Origin: Aliagarivorans taiwanensis DSM 22990
Lineage (GTDB): Bacteria > Pseudomonadota > Gammaproteobacteria > Enterobacterales > Celerinatantimonadaceae
Direction: 5' to 3'
Assembly (NCBI RefSeq): GCF_000429505.1
Contig: NZ_AUBZ01000002.1
Coordinates: 124,001-188,000 of the forward strand
DNA: 64,000 bases
The position numbers and the translations under genes are program-made. The notes under the pieces were generated by a model. It was not told the DNA's origin. It made no database searches and was given only the letters and a program-made list of their open reading frames with translations. The stretch's first letter is position 1. Each line of letters begins with the position of its first letter. Positions 1-9,352 of this stretch are shown piece after piece.

Positions 1-94
1 TGCTGGTTTGAATCTTAAATGATGTTTTTGTTGGGTTGCTGAAATATATCTCTTTCTGCTGTCAGTGTGATCAAGCGGTTTCAAGCTTGCGAAC

Positions 95-116
95 GCTCGT
101 GAGTTTGATCTCATTT
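95..116 (+). promoter_or_regulatory. candidate CRP site upstream of the LamB-like porin
   Basis: The core CGTGA-N6-TCTCA at 98-113 matches the CRP consensus TGTGA-N6-TCACA in four of five positions on each side and is followed by ATTT as in the extended consensus. It lies about 100 bases before the porin start, a sensible place for catabolite control of a sugar porin. This is a motif reading only. Confidence 0.4.
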
Positions 117-212
117 CATCTTTTTTTGACTCCATATAATTTGTGACGTTAGCTCAGTGGCTTAGTTTCCTGCAGCTATCAAATAAAAAACAAATCACAA
201 GGAATTGACATT

Positions 213-1388
213 ATGAAATTGAAAGCGCTTACAATTGCACTGGTCTCGAGCGGCGTACTCTGCAGTGGTATTGCAACTGCTGGTGAGTTTAGCTTTGGTG
301 GCTATGCCCGCTATGGTGCAACCTACCAAGCTGATGAGGACTCTCTATACGTAGCGCCTGCCGGTGACCTCAATGGCCGCAGTGCTGGTCGTTTGGGTAA
401 CGAATACAACGGTGGTGAATTCCAGTTTAACTACTTCACCGAGGCGGCTAGCGGAGCGAAGTGGCAAATCGGCGTCATGCTTGACCACTGGACCCAGTAC
501 GATTGGTGGAGTTCGGGTGATGTTGGCCTGAAAAAAGCCTTTGCGGCGGGTACCGGTATCTTTGCCTCTCAGCCTGATATGACAGTATGGGCGGGTCGTG
601 ATTTCCACCAACGTCCTCAGACCAACCTGATGGATTACTTCTGGATGACCCACGATGGTCAAGGTGGTGGTTTTAAGAATATGGACCTAGGTGGCGCTAA
701 GCTGAACCTTGGCATTGTTGGCCAAATTGACTGTGGTACCCACCCGGGTGATGCTAATGGTATTGGCTGTCACGGTGGTGACAGCGGTAACTATGCTTTG
801 ACCAGTAAATTGCACGGTATTGGCTTGGGTAGCGCTACCCTGGACATCTATGCCAACTACGGCTTTACCTCGGAAGCGAAACCAGACAACGATACTAACT
901 CTTACCAAATCGCTGCCAACGTTAAAATGGCAGGTCACTCGTTGGTGGTTCGCTACTCTGACAACACTAAAGATAGTGTTTTTGAGCTAACTGAAGGTAA
1001 GAAGGCTTTGTTTGCTCACTTGGAAGGTGGCTTCGGGTTCTCTGAGCGTGCTGGCATGGACTACGGTATTGGCTATCAGTCACTTGAAGAAGCTGATGAT
1101 AGCGCTGATCGTGCCAACTACAACGTAGTGGTTCGCCCGCATATTTCTTGGGATGACACTCACTCAACCTGGTTAGAAGCTGGCTACAGCGTGGTTGATT
1201 ACGATAATACCGATGCAACCAATACTGCCTGGAAACTGACCCTGTCGCAAAACATGGCGGTAGGTCCTAAGACTTGGTCTCGCCCAATGCTGCGCTTCTA
1301 CGCAACTGTGGGTAACGCCGACAACGAAAGCAACAGTACTGATCTAGATACCCTGACTCTGGGTGCAATGTGGGAAGCATGGTGGTAA
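213..1388 (+). CDS. LamB-family carbohydrate porin (maltoporin-like)
   Basis: Outer-membrane beta-barrel porin that lets sugars diffuse into the periplasm. Residues 1-23 form a Sec signal peptide ending in ATA before GEFSFGGYARYG. The opening GGYARYG, the internal TVWAGRDFHQR (TIWAGKRFYQR in E. coli LamB) and the C-terminal end WEAWW are hallmarks of the family; the terminal aromatic residue is the usual BAM recognition end. At 391 residues it is roughly 50 shorter than E. coli LamB, so some outer loops are probably reduced. ATG follows AAGGAATTGAC. No maltose or sucrose genes are beside it, so the sugar cannot be named. A CRP-like site upstream suggests catabolite control. Family call is firm, substrate unknown. 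Confidence 0.88.
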   Translation: MKLKALTIALVSSGVLCSGIATAGEFSFGGYARYGATYQADEDSLYVAPAGDLNGRSAGRLGNEYNGGEFQFNYFTEAASGAKWQIGVMLDHWTQYDWWSSGDVGLKKAFAAGTGIFASQPDMTVWAGRDFHQRPQTNLMDYFWMTHDGQGGGFKNMDLGGAKLNLGIVGQIDCGTHPGDANGIGCHGGDSGNYALTSKLHGIGLGSATLDIYANYGFTSEAKPDNDTNSYQIAANVKMAGHSLVVRYSDNTKDSVFELTEGKKALFAHLEGGFGFSERAGMDYGIGYQSLEEADDSADRANYNVVVRPHISWDDTHSTWLEAGYSVVDYDNTDATNTAWKLTLSQNMAVGPKTWSRPMLRFYATVGNADNESNSTDLDTLTLGAMWEAWW

Positions 1389-1415
1389 GCCCCGCCTCTT
1401 AACCATCTAAAATAG

Positions 1416-1443
1416 AAAAGCCGCCTGTAACAGGCGGCTTTTT
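1416..1443 (+). terminator. Rho-independent terminator after the LamB-like porin
   Basis: AAAAGCCGCCTG, loop TAA, then the exact complement and a T run. The A run on the other side means it can also stop the convergent DUF945 gene. Confidence 0.9.
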
Positions 1444-1466
1444 AGTTCTGTTGAATCTGTCCGTGA

Positions 1467-2714
1467 CTAGAGCAAGGGCATCGGCAAGCGATTCAGCGAA
1501 AACTCACTGTCATTAAAGATCAGGTTAATCTGATCGCGCCCATCGACATTATCCAGATACCCCACCTGACGTAGGCCTTCGACATACAAACGATAAGGGC
1601 TGTTATCGAAAAACTCTTCGTTGACGCTCATATGGGCGTTCACATCCAGATAGCGCAGCAGTTGCTGTTCGTAGCTGATGTCTTCCAGGCGAAAGGGCTG
1701 AACAATGACCTTGGCTTTGGCATCAACATCTCCTTGCATCTTTACGCCGGCTTGCTGGGTATCGATGTCGAAGGCAAACTTACGCAGATCCCATAGCAGC
1801 GGCTTGTTGAGCAGCGCTTGGAACAGTTGTTGTTGCTCTTCGGCGCTGGGCGACTGACTTTGCTGGGCGATAAGCTCGAGCAACAACTGCTCTTCCACAC
1901 CGCCTAGCTGGGCATCCAATTGCAGGTTAGCAAGCTCAAGCTGTTGGCCTTGGCTGCGGCTGGTGATTTGGGCAATACGGGTTTGCAGGTCAAGATAGCT
2001 CAAGCCATTCTCGACAAGGTACTGGTTTTGCGTATCAAAATCGCTGGCCGTCACTGCAAAGCCTTCGGCTACCCAGTCTAGCTGTTGTAGCGACCAGTGG
2101 CTGCGCTCGGCCAGCCATTGCTGCTCAACCCGGGTAAAGCGTTCGTTCAGGCTGAGACCTTTCACGCTGAAGTGATCGCGGCTGTTTATCCCCTTCAGGC
2201 TGGCGCCTTGCCAGCTCATCTCCAGCTCGCCCTTGGTGCCTGCCAAGTCGCTAGTAAATACTGCGTTGAGTGGCTGGATCTCGAAGGGCAGGGCATCCAG
2301 CTTGCCGCTAAAGGCTTGGATATTGAGTTGGCTGTTAAGTTGATCGAGCCAAAGATTGGCGTGCCATTTACCTTGGTGGGGGATGTGGGTGAGTCCGTGG
2401 CGATGCAGCCACGCTTGAATGCTGCCCTGAGTCATGTCCAGCTGCCAGTGACCACTGGCCCACAGTGGCAGTAGCTGAACGTTCTGATCGATGAAAAATG
2501 TCCAGCTCTGCGTCTCGTCTAGCGCAAGCTCAAGTTGCCAACGTTCTTGATAGCTGACGGGGCTGCGCTGGCGGTCGAGCAAGGTTAAGCTGAGGTCATC
2601 TTGCTGCGCTAGCTCATTGAGCAGGCTTTCACTGTGCTGCTGGTAGCTATGGTGGGTGAAGTACTGAAGCGAGACAATCACCACGAGAATTGCCAGCACA
2701 ATGAACTTTTTCAT
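1467..2714 (-). CDS. DUF945 (YdgA-like) envelope protein
   Basis: A 415-residue protein of the DUF945/YdgA family. It starts with one hydrophobic segment (residues about 4-20, KKFIVLAILVVIVSLQYF) that is an uncleaved anchor or signal, followed by a long beta-rich, glutamine- and leucine-rich periplasmic part with repeated short strands. The C-terminus carries the YRLYVEGLRQVGYLDNV stretch typical of the family. Function is not known; family members are envelope-associated. It is divergent from yiiD with about 150 bases between them and converges on the LamB-like gene across a shared terminator. Confidence 0.7.
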   Translation of the reverse strand: MKKFIVLAILVVIVSLQYFTHHSYQQHSESLLNELAQQDDLSLTLLDRQRSPVSYQERWQLELALDETQSWTFFIDQNVQLLPLWASGHWQLDMTQGSIQAWLHRHGLTHIPHQGKWHANLWLDQLNSQLNIQAFSGKLDALPFEIQPLNAVFTSDLAGTKGELEMSWQGASLKGINSRDHFSVKGLSLNERFTRVEQQWLAERSHWSLQQLDWVAEGFAVTASDFDTQNQYLVENGLSYLDLQTRIAQITSRSQGQQLELANLQLDAQLGGVEEQLLLELIAQQSQSPSAEEQQQLFQALLNKPLLWDLRKFAFDIDTQQAGVKMQGDVDAKAKVIVQPFRLEDISYEQQLLRYLDVNAHMSVNEEFFDNSPYRLYVEGLRQVGYLDNVDGRDQINLIFNDSEFSLNRLPMPLL

Positions 2715-2862
2715 CTATCTCTTTCCTAACGTTATGGCGCACTATTGTGTGTATTGGACTGCGCTACAGCGCCCTAGCTTATCACCGAAGTGGTTAAAAT
2801 GCGTGGTCACACTGGCGGTGAAGGCTTATAGTTATTACTTATGTCAACAACGGATGTTAGTC

Positions 2863-3777
2863 ATGGTTGCAGTGGTCTGCCCCGACTCCATAGGGGAAAT
2901 GGAGAAGTACTATCACTTTCGCTGGGAGGTGCTTAACAAGCCGTTGCAGCTGCCCTTGGGAAGTGAGCGCGATGCCTACGATGCCCACAGCATTCATCGG
3001 ATGATCTGCGACGAACAGGGTGATGCGATTGCTGTGGGACGGCTGTTTGTCAGTGACAATCAAGAGGCGCTGATCCGCCATATCGCGGTAGATCCCATCA
3101 AACGTAACCAAGGCATAGGTACGCTACTGATGATGGCGCTGGAGAAAGCGGCGCACAGCGAGGGGGTCAAACGTGTGGTGGTAAACGCCCGCGGCGATTC
3201 GGTACCGTTCTTTCTCAGCTGCGGTTTTGAGCCCAATGGCAGCGCCACCTTCGATAAGGTGAAAGTAAAGCAACAGCAGATGGTAAAGGAGCTCTCCGAT
3301 ACGCATCGCTTTGTTCGTCAGCCTAAGCTGTGCACCGAGTTACAGCAGATTTTTAATCAGCAGATCCCACTCAGTGAAAAGATGGGCTTGCGGCTGAGAC
3401 AGTACACCGGCAACCGTCTTACCACTTCCCTGCCATTGGCTGGAAACCACAATCCCCACCAGACCATGTTTGCCGGCAGCCTGTATAACCTGGCGACTTT
3501 ATCCGCTTGGGGGATGATCTGGCTGATGCTAAAAGAGCACGGCATCGACGCCGATATCGTGCTGGCAAAATCGGAAATCCGCCATCGCCACGCAGTGACT
3601 GAGGATGCCCGAGCCGCCGTGAACAAACGCAGCATGAAGGGCAGCTTGTTGCCGCTTATCAATGGTATAAAGGCCAAGATGCGCGTGGTGGTCGAGATCG
3701 GCGACAGCCAACAATGCTGCGCCGAGTTTCGCGCGGTGTTTGTGCTGTTACCGACTGCGCCACCGGCATCCGGCTAG
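2863..3777 (+). CDS. fabY: YiiD/FabY-type GNAT acetyltransferase-hotdog thioesterase
   Basis: Two-domain protein close to E. coli YiiD (FabY), which supports initiation of fatty-acid synthesis when FabH is missing. Residues about 1-150 are a GNAT domain with the acetyl-CoA loop RNQGIGTLLM; residues about 160-300 are a YiiD-type hotdog domain with NHNPHQTMFAGSLYNLATLSAWG. MEKYYHFRWEVLNKPL near the N-terminus aligns with LERYYQFRWEMLRKPL of E. coli, which places the start at 2863; an in-frame ATG at 2854 is the alternative, and both have weak ribosome sites. An open frame extends to 2701 but has no family similarity. The stop overlaps that of the convergent AsmA gene by 4 bases. Confidence 0.82.
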   Translation: MVAVVCPDSIGEMEKYYHFRWEVLNKPLQLPLGSERDAYDAHSIHRMICDEQGDAIAVGRLFVSDNQEALIRHIAVDPIKRNQGIGTLLMMALEKAAHSEGVKRVVVNARGDSVPFFLSCGFEPNGSATFDKVKVKQQQMVKELSDTHRFVRQPKLCTELQQIFNQQIPLSEKMGLRLRQYTGNRLTTSLPLAGNHNPHQTMFAGSLYNLATLSAWGMIWLMLKEHGIDADIVLAKSEIRHRHAVTEDARAAVNKRSMKGSLLPLINGIKAKMRVVVEIGDSQQCCAEFRAVFVLLPTAPPASG

Positions 3778-5993
3778 CGCGCTTGGCAAGCCTCAGGGCG
3801 GTTAATCGGCTCGACGTGGCTGGCTTGCTCGAGGGCATAAGCCCACGGGCTGTCTTGATGAAACAAGTAGGTTTGCGGTGAATCGCTGGTTCCCCGCCAG
3901 CGCTGGGTCAGTTGCCAGCAATCTTGCTCTTGCACCTGAAGCTCCACGTTACGGCTGTGCTGGGCTAAATCGAACTCACCGGCTAGCTGCAGCTGATAGC
4001 GCATGCCCGGCAGTTGCTGCGGCGGAATGTGTAGCTTACCTTCGCGAAAGTCGACCTGCAGGCTCAGCTCGCTCAGTTGAGTAACCCCGCGCGGCAGCGC
4101 TTGAGGCTCGGTCCATACCAGCGCAACGCCTTGCTTCACCAACGCAGAGGGTGATTCAAAGTGTTGCTCTGGATGGTCAATCACTTGATCGAGCCCTAAC
4201 TCTAAGTCGCCGCCGGGTAGCTGCAGTAATCGGCTGTTCAGTTGCAGCTCGCCCTCTAAGTTGGCCACGAACTCTTGCAGCTGGCCCTGCCAGCGGCCGC
4301 TAAGCTCAAGGTCGCCCACCAAGCGAAACTGACGGTTGTCCGCCAAGCGAGCCAAAGGGCTGATATCCAGCAGCAGAGCCTGCAGCTGTGCTTGCCACGG
4401 GCGGTGCGGCTGATCTAGCTGGGTTTGCGCGCTTAGCTCCAGCTGCCCGAGGGGGAGTTCGGCGTACACGCTCAAATAACCTAGCTCGGCCTGTGAGCTG
4501 GCATCCACATTAAAGCGTTGCACCACCAAGCCGCGGTAGGCCAGCTCTGGCGCCTCTAGAAACAGCGCGCTGGAGGGCTGCCACAACTGCTCCATCGGTT
4601 GCCATTGGCCATCTTCGATAAGTGACAGGTCGCGCAGGTCCAGACTGATCCCTTCGGCGGCGAAGGGGAAGCTATCCACATAGGAGAGCAGCTTTAACTT
4701 ATGCACTCGGACCTGCTCAAGATACAGTCTGTTTAGCGGTAGCTCGGTGCGAGTTGCTTGACTTTGTTGCGGATTGAACCAGCTCTCCTCAATCGCGAGT
4801 TCAATATCATTGGCGGCAAAGCGGCGGATGTGCAGTGACCTGTCGGCAAGCGTGTACTCGCCGCTCACATCAAACTCGCCTTCAAAGGCTTGTGCGCCGA
4901 GATAGCCCAGCTGCCATAGCTCCGGTGTCAGCTTGGCTTGAGCGGTGAGCTGCTGGAAATGGTACTGATTGTAGGAAAACTCGCTGGCCTGCCCACTTAG
5001 CTCGCCGGACAACTGCTCGATGGCGAACGGCCAAGGTAGGTGTAACTGGCTTAGCTCGGCGTTGACTTGGTTGAGGGTTATTGAGTGTACTGGCTGTCCC
5101 TGTTCGGCGGCGTGGCTGAGCATTGCGCTGGAGTCGATAATCAGGGCGCGGCGCAGCGAAAGCTGTTCCAGCCACGCGAGCTCAGGCAATGGACTATCCG
5201 CTGGGGCTGGCGACGGCGCTTGTTCATTAAAGTACTCAAAGCGCAGGGTATCGATGACCAGATCGTCTATCCGTAGGTGCTTATCGCGCCAGTTGGCTTG
5301 CGCGTAAATACTGCCCTGATAAAGGTCGGCGCTTAGGTGATTGAGCTGCAAGGTGCTGCCATCCCAGGCGAGCGCCAACTGAGGTGCAGCGAGGTTAACC
5401 CACGGTGTATGCAGCTGCCCGGCATTTAACAGTAGCTTGAGTCGCCAGTTCTCTGGGTCGAGGCTGTGCTGCTGATAGAGCTGCCAATCCTCAACGATCA
5501 GCTCGCCTTTGAGCAGGCGAAAGCTATCGAGGCCATCTTGGTAGTGCACATCGGCATCACTGAGTAGCAGCTTGCCGATACTGGCTTGCTCGAACCACGG
5601 TAGCTTACTGCTGGAGGGCTGCGATGTGGTGTTTGAGCTTGTCAGGATACTCGGGCGCAGCGCCAGCTGAGGCTGACGAACTTCTAAGGTGTTGACCCTT
5701 AGGTGCTTGTTGAGTAGTGCACTGGCAGAGAGCTGCAGTTCGAGCTCGTCTACCAGTAGCGAAGCGGTATTGGTTTTGCCAACCCGAACTTGCTTGAGGC
5801 GCAACACCAGTGGCGCGGAGAGCTGCCAGTCGGCGCTGCGATAGTCGACCTGCCAGTCACTTTGTTGGTTGACCCACTGGAGGATCTGGGAGCGATATTG
5901 GTCGGGATGAAACGAGAAGGCCAGGAAGGTTAACCCGGCCAATACCAATAGCAGCAAGATTGCGAGTAGGTCTATCAGGCGTCGGAGCACCAC
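3774..5993 (-). CDS. AsmA-family inner-membrane protein
   Basis: A 739-residue AsmA-family protein. One N-terminal membrane segment (residues about 8-28, LIDLLAILLLLVLAGLTFLAF) is followed by FHPDQYRSQILQWVNQQSDWQVDYRSADWQLSAPLVLRLKQVRV, the characteristic AsmA N-terminal motif. The rest is a long repeat-rich beta region on the periplasmic side, the kind of groove thought to carry phospholipids between membranes. It is longer than E. coli AsmA (617). GTG start after AGGATAA; a second GTG follows at once. It shares the palindromic CTAG as stop with yiiD, so the two convergent genes leave no space for a terminator. Confidence 0.8.
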   Translation of the reverse strand: MVLRRLIDLLAILLLLVLAGLTFLAFSFHPDQYRSQILQWVNQQSDWQVDYRSADWQLSAPLVLRLKQVRVGKTNTASLLVDELELQLSASALLNKHLRVNTLEVRQPQLALRPSILTSSNTTSQPSSSKLPWFEQASIGKLLLSDADVHYQDGLDSFRLLKGELIVEDWQLYQQHSLDPENWRLKLLLNAGQLHTPWVNLAAPQLALAWDGSTLQLNHLSADLYQGSIYAQANWRDKHLRIDDLVIDTLRFEYFNEQAPSPAPADSPLPELAWLEQLSLRRALIIDSSAMLSHAAEQGQPVHSITLNQVNAELSQLHLPWPFAIEQLSGELSGQASEFSYNQYHFQQLTAQAKLTPELWQLGYLGAQAFEGEFDVSGEYTLADRSLHIRRFAANDIELAIEESWFNPQQSQATRTELPLNRLYLEQVRVHKLKLLSYVDSFPFAAEGISLDLRDLSLIEDGQWQPMEQLWQPSSALFLEAPELAYRGLVVQRFNVDASSQAELGYLSVYAELPLGQLELSAQTQLDQPHRPWQAQLQALLLDISPLARLADNRQFRLVGDLELSGRWQGQLQEFVANLEGELQLNSRLLQLPGGDLELGLDQVIDHPEQHFESPSALVKQGVALVWTEPQALPRGVTQLSELSLQVDFREGKLHIPPQQLPGMRYQLQLAGEFDLAQHSRNVELQVQEQDCWQLTQRWRGTSDSPQTYLFHQDSPWAYALEQASHVEPINRPEACQAR

Positions 5994-6080
5994 TTATCCT
6001 TGTCACTGAGCACTAATTAACATCCATTTTATTATCATAGATTTAGCGCACACAAGGAGTAAACACTCAGCAATGACTGG

Positions 6081-7583
6081 TTAGCTGGCCCGCTCCAGTG
6101 ATGACGCCGCTCCAAGCTTACCCTGCAGGTAGTCTTCCAGCTGCGAAACCTGCTGTTCGTTTAAGTAAAGGCCTTGCTTGGTGCGCCGCCAAAGAATGTC
6201 CTCGGCGCTGACTGCCCATTCGTTGTCAATCAGGTAATCGACCTCACTTTGGTACAAGCTGCCGCCAAAGTGCTGACCTTTTGCTTGGCTAAGTAGCAAC
6301 TCAGCGCGGCTGCCATAGTGTTTAATCCAGCGCTCCAGTATGTCTGAAGGTTGCTGGTTATGATGTTGGGCACTTGCGCGTATGTACTCATCGCGGGTGC
6401 CTGTGATATCGCCACCCGGCAGAGTATGGCTGGCAGTCCATTCCGGGCCCATTTCGGGAAAACTGGCTTGCAGCATTTTTAGCGCGGCTTCTGCCAGCTT
6501 GCGATAAGTGGTCAGCTTGCCGCCGAATACCGATAACAGCGGGGCGCCATCCACCTCAGGCGACAGCTCCAGGGTGTAGTCACGGGTGACCGCGGAGGGG
6601 TCACTACTTTCATCCTGACAAAGTGGGCGTACCCCAGAGAAGCTATGTACCACATCGCTTGGGCTAATTGACTGTTTAAAGTGCTGGTTGACGATGTCGC
6701 ACAGGTAGCTCACTTCATCATTGCTGATCGCCACCTTGGATGGGTCGTCTTGGTATTCCACGTCGGTGGTGCCAATTAGGGTGTAGTCCTGCTGATAAGG
6801 AATGGCGAACACAATCCGCTTATCGGCATTTTGCAGGATATAGGCTTGGCGCTCATCGTGGATCTTCGGTACCACAATGTGGCTGCCCTTCACCAAGCGA
6901 ATGGTACGCGGCGGCAGTTCGCGGATGGTCGATTCGATAAAGCTCTGCACCCACGGGCCCGCCGCGTTCACCAAGCCCCTGCTCTGGTAATGCTTGCTCT
7001 CGCCGCTGCGACGGTCTTTGACTTCCACCTGCCACACACCGGCTTCGCGACGGGCACTGACCACTTGCTGGTAGTTGCCCACCAATGCGCCTTTTTCGGC
7101 GGCTTGCTGGATATTGGCCACTACCATGCGCGCATCATCGACCCAACAGTCGGAGTATTCAAAGCCACGGGTAATGTTCGGCTTGAGTGGGCTACTTGGG
7201 CCAAAGCGCAGGCCCTGACAGCCTTCCAGCTGGCCGCGCTTGGCAAGGTTGTCGTAGAGGAACAAGCCGCTGCGAATCATCCACCACGGGCGCAGGTGAG
7301 GGCGATGGGGCAGACGAAAGCGCATTGGCTCGACCAAGTGCGGTGCCTTGCTCAGCAGGGTTTCGCGCTCTTGCAGCGCTTCTCGCACCAAACGAAATTC
7401 GTAGTGCTCAAGGTAGCGCAGCCCGCCATGGATAAGCTTAGAGCTGGCCGATGAGGTGGCGCTAGCGAAATCGTTTTGCTCGAATAGGGCAACCTTTAGT
7501 CCGCGACCGGCCGCGTCGGCGGCGATACCCGCGCCGTTGATCCCACCACCGATGATCAACAAATCAAATAACTGCTTGCTCAC
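6081..7583 (-). CDS. glpD: aerobic glycerol-3-phosphate dehydrogenase GlpD
   Basis: FAD enzyme at the inner face of the membrane that oxidises sn-glycerol 3-phosphate to dihydroxyacetone phosphate and passes electrons to ubiquinone. It closely tracks E. coli GlpD: the dinucleotide loop GGGINGAGIAADAAGRG at residues about 9-25, then SSASSKLIHGGLRYLEHYEFRLV, RGFEYSDCWVDDAR, VKGSHIVVP, GTTDVEY and SVFGGKLTTYRKLAE. I place the start at a GTG (7583) because it follows a good AAGGAG and begins at the E. coli N-terminus, giving 500 residues; an upstream in-frame ATG at 7652 would add 23 residues with no family match. A GlpR-like operator lies just upstream. Divergent from the MBL hydrolase. Confidence 0.95.
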   Translation of the reverse strand: MSKQLFDLLIIGGGINGAGIAADAAGRGLKVALFEQNDFASATSSASSKLIHGGLRYLEHYEFRLVREALQERETLLSKAPHLVEPMRFRLPHRPHLRPWWMIRSGLFLYDNLAKRGQLEGCQGLRFGPSSPLKPNITRGFEYSDCWVDDARMVVANIQQAAEKGALVGNYQQVVSARREAGVWQVEVKDRRSGESKHYQSRGLVNAAGPWVQSFIESTIRELPPRTIRLVKGSHIVVPKIHDERQAYILQNADKRIVFAIPYQQDYTLIGTTDVEYQDDPSKVAISNDEVSYLCDIVNQHFKQSISPSDVVHSFSGVRPLCQDESSDPSAVTRDYTLELSPEVDGAPLLSVFGGKLTTYRKLAEAALKMLQASFPEMGPEWTASHTLPGGDITGTRDEYIRASAQHHNQQPSDILERWIKHYGSRAELLLSQAKGQHFGGSLYQSEVDYLIDNEWAVSAEDILWRRTKQGLYLNEQQVSQLEDYLQGKLGAASSLERAS

Positions 7584-7611
7584 GCCCTTCTCCTTGAGTG
7601 CAAATGCGCGT

Positions 7612-7633
7612 TTATGATCGTTTGCGAAGAATA
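7612..7633 (-). promoter_or_regulatory. candidate GlpR operator of glpD
   Basis: TATGATCGTTTGCGAAGAAT contains TCG-N4-CGA, the core of the GlpR operator (E. coli form: TATGTTCGATAACGAACAT). It lies 30-50 bases upstream of the glpD GTG start, in the glpD/MBL divergent region. Related sites lie before glpK. Confidence 0.45.
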
Positions 7634-7754
7634 TAGTTCGTATTACGCGCATGATCCATAGAAAAGTTCACATTTGCGCGGTTAGAAATGAAACACTTGT
7701 TTAACTAGAGCTCAGGCTCTAGGCTGTAACAAGGCATTAACATAAGGGTTGGAG

Positions 7755-8501
7755 ATGCAGCTTCATCGCATAGCGGGGCATATTCAAAATATCTATCTGG
7801 TTCAGTACCCAGATAAACTGCTGCTGTTAGATGGCCTGTGCCGCGCCGATGTGGCGGTGGTGGAAGCCTACGTGCGTGGACAGTTGGCGATGCAGCCACA
7901 AGATATCAAAGCGGTGGTGGTCACCCATATGCATCCCGATCACGCGGGCGGTGCGGCACTGCTGCGGCGGCGCTATGGCTGCCAAATACTCACCTGGCAG
8001 CACAGCCACGCCTGGTATCGGGGGGCTTGGGGGCTAGGGCGATATCTGTGCGATATGCTGCTTGCTTACTTTGTGGCGCGCCGTCAGGGCAAGTGTTGGC
8101 AGAACCTGTTTTACTCGCCCTACCTTAAAGCCGATGGCCACTTGGACGATGGCCAGCCGATTCCCGGATTCGAAGACTGGCAGGCCCTGCATACCCCCGG
8201 TCACACCGATCGCGACCTGAGCGTCTATCACTCGCAATCACGCGCCATCTATGTGGCGGACAGTATTATTCGCATCAAGGATAAGCTGGTTGCGCCGTTT
8301 CCGGTGCACTATCCTGCTCGCTATCGACAAAGCCTGACGCGCCTGATGCAATTAGAGATTGGGGAGTTTTTGCTGGCACACGGTGAGGGAGGGGCGCTCA
8401 GCCGAGCGCAGCTGAGCGAGTTGATCATCAACAGCCCTGAGCGGCCGTCATCGTATTATCGTTTGGCCAAGCAGATGCTGCGGCGTCAGTTTAGCGCTTA
8501 G
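7755..8501 (+). CDS. metallo-beta-lactamase-fold hydrolase in the glp locus
   Basis: A 248-residue MBL-fold hydrolase of unknown substrate. Metal ligands are visible: HMHPDHAGG (HxHxDH, residues about 58-63), HTPGHTDRDLS with the next histidine, the aspartate in IYVADSIIRIKDK, and a final histidine in FLLAHGEG. The arrangement resembles glyoxalase II-like and general thioester or phosphodiester hydrolases. ATG is chosen at 7755 behind AAGGG; a TTG at 7749 is less likely. It lies inside the glp cluster, divergent from glpD and overlapping the glpR stop by 4 bases, so a role in detoxifying or recycling a glycolytic by-product is imaginable but unproven. Confidence 0.75.
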   Translation: MQLHRIAGHIQNIYLVQYPDKLLLLDGLCRADVAVVEAYVRGQLAMQPQDIKAVVVTHMHPDHAGGAALLRRRYGCQILTWQHSHAWYRGAWGLGRYLCDMLLAYFVARRQGKCWQNLFYSPYLKADGHLDDGQPIPGFEDWQALHTPGHTDRDLSVYHSQSRAIYVADSIIRIKDKLVAPFPVHYPARYRQSLTRLMQLEIGEFLLAHGEGGALSRAQLSELIINSPERPSSYYRLAKQMLRRQFSA

Positions 8502-9280
8502 CGTTCTAGTTGCGCTTCCCCAGCGCAATGCAGGCGTACCTCGTTGAGTGTTAAGCATTCGCGCAACTCAGATTGCGGGGCTTGGTCGGTGAACAGCCGG
8601 TCGACCTGACTGATCGAGCCAATATTGACCATCGCATTGCGGCCAAACTTATGATGATCGGCGGCCAGCCACACCTCGCGCGAGCTGTCGATAATCGCCT
8701 GTGTCACCCTCACCTCGTGGTAGTCAAAATCCAGCAGTGAGCCATCGTTGTCCACGCCACTAACGGTGATGATCCCGTAGTCGAGGCGGAACTGCTTAAT
8801 CAGATCGATGGTGGCTTCGCCGACGATCCCACCATCTTTATTGCGCACCTCGCCACCGGCCACAATCACCTGACAGTCCGCCTTGCCCATCATTAACGCA
8901 GCAACATGCAGGTTGTTGGTGACCACGCGCAGGTCGTTGTGTTCCAGCAATGCTTGGGCGATGGCCTCGCTGGTGGTGCCGATATCGAGGAATAGCGAGG
9001 CACCATCGGGGATCTGCTCGGCGATCAGGCTGGCGATCTGCTGTTTGGCATCAGCCGCGAAGTTCTTGCGGGCTTGATAGCTGTCGTTGGTCACGCTGCT
9101 GCTACGCAAGGATGCTCCGCCGTGGTGGCGCAGGATCTGCTGCTGGTCGGCCAGCTGATTGAGATCGCGACGGATGGTTTGCGGGCTGACCTGGAGCTGG
9201 GCGACCAAGTCTTCGGTGCTGCGAAAGCCATGCTGGCGAAGTTGCTCAATAATCTGCTGGTGGCGTAGCGCTTGTTTCAA
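8498..9280 (-). CDS. glpR: DeoR-family repressor GlpR
   Basis: DeoR-family repressor of glycerol-3-phosphate genes. Residues about 6-57 are the winged helix (RHQQIIEQLRQHGFRSTEDLVAQL..SPQTIRRDLNQLADQQQILRHHGGA); the remainder is the sugar-phosphate sensor with LDIGTTSEAIAQAL, VVTNNL and GIITVSGVDNDGSLLDFDYHEV, matching E. coli GlpR. In that protein glycerol 3-phosphate releases DNA. Gene context (glpD and glpK on either side, with CG-N4-CG operators upstream of both) supports the assignment over other DeoR members. Divergent from glpK. Confidence 0.92.
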   Translation of the reverse strand: MKQALRHQQIIEQLRQHGFRSTEDLVAQLQVSPQTIRRDLNQLADQQQILRHHGGASLRSSSVTNDSYQARKNFAADAKQQIASLIAEQIPDGASLFLDIGTTSEAIAQALLEHNDLRVVTNNLHVAALMMGKADCQVIVAGGEVRNKDGGIVGEATIDLIKQFRLDYGIITVSGVDNDGSLLDFDYHEVRVTQAIIDSSREVWLAADHHKFGRNAMVNIGSISQVDRLFTDQAPQSELRECLTLNEVRLHCAGEAQLER

Positions 9281-9352
9281 AGTGGCATCCTGTCTCTGCG
9301 GCGAATAGGCCTTGTTGGTGTGACTACTTTAATAATCTTGAGTCAGTAAAGT

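Noticed and set aside
2701-2862. N-terminal extension of the YiiD/FabY gene
   Set aside because: The extra 54 residues overlap the promoter and start of the divergent gene and have no match to the family N-terminus.
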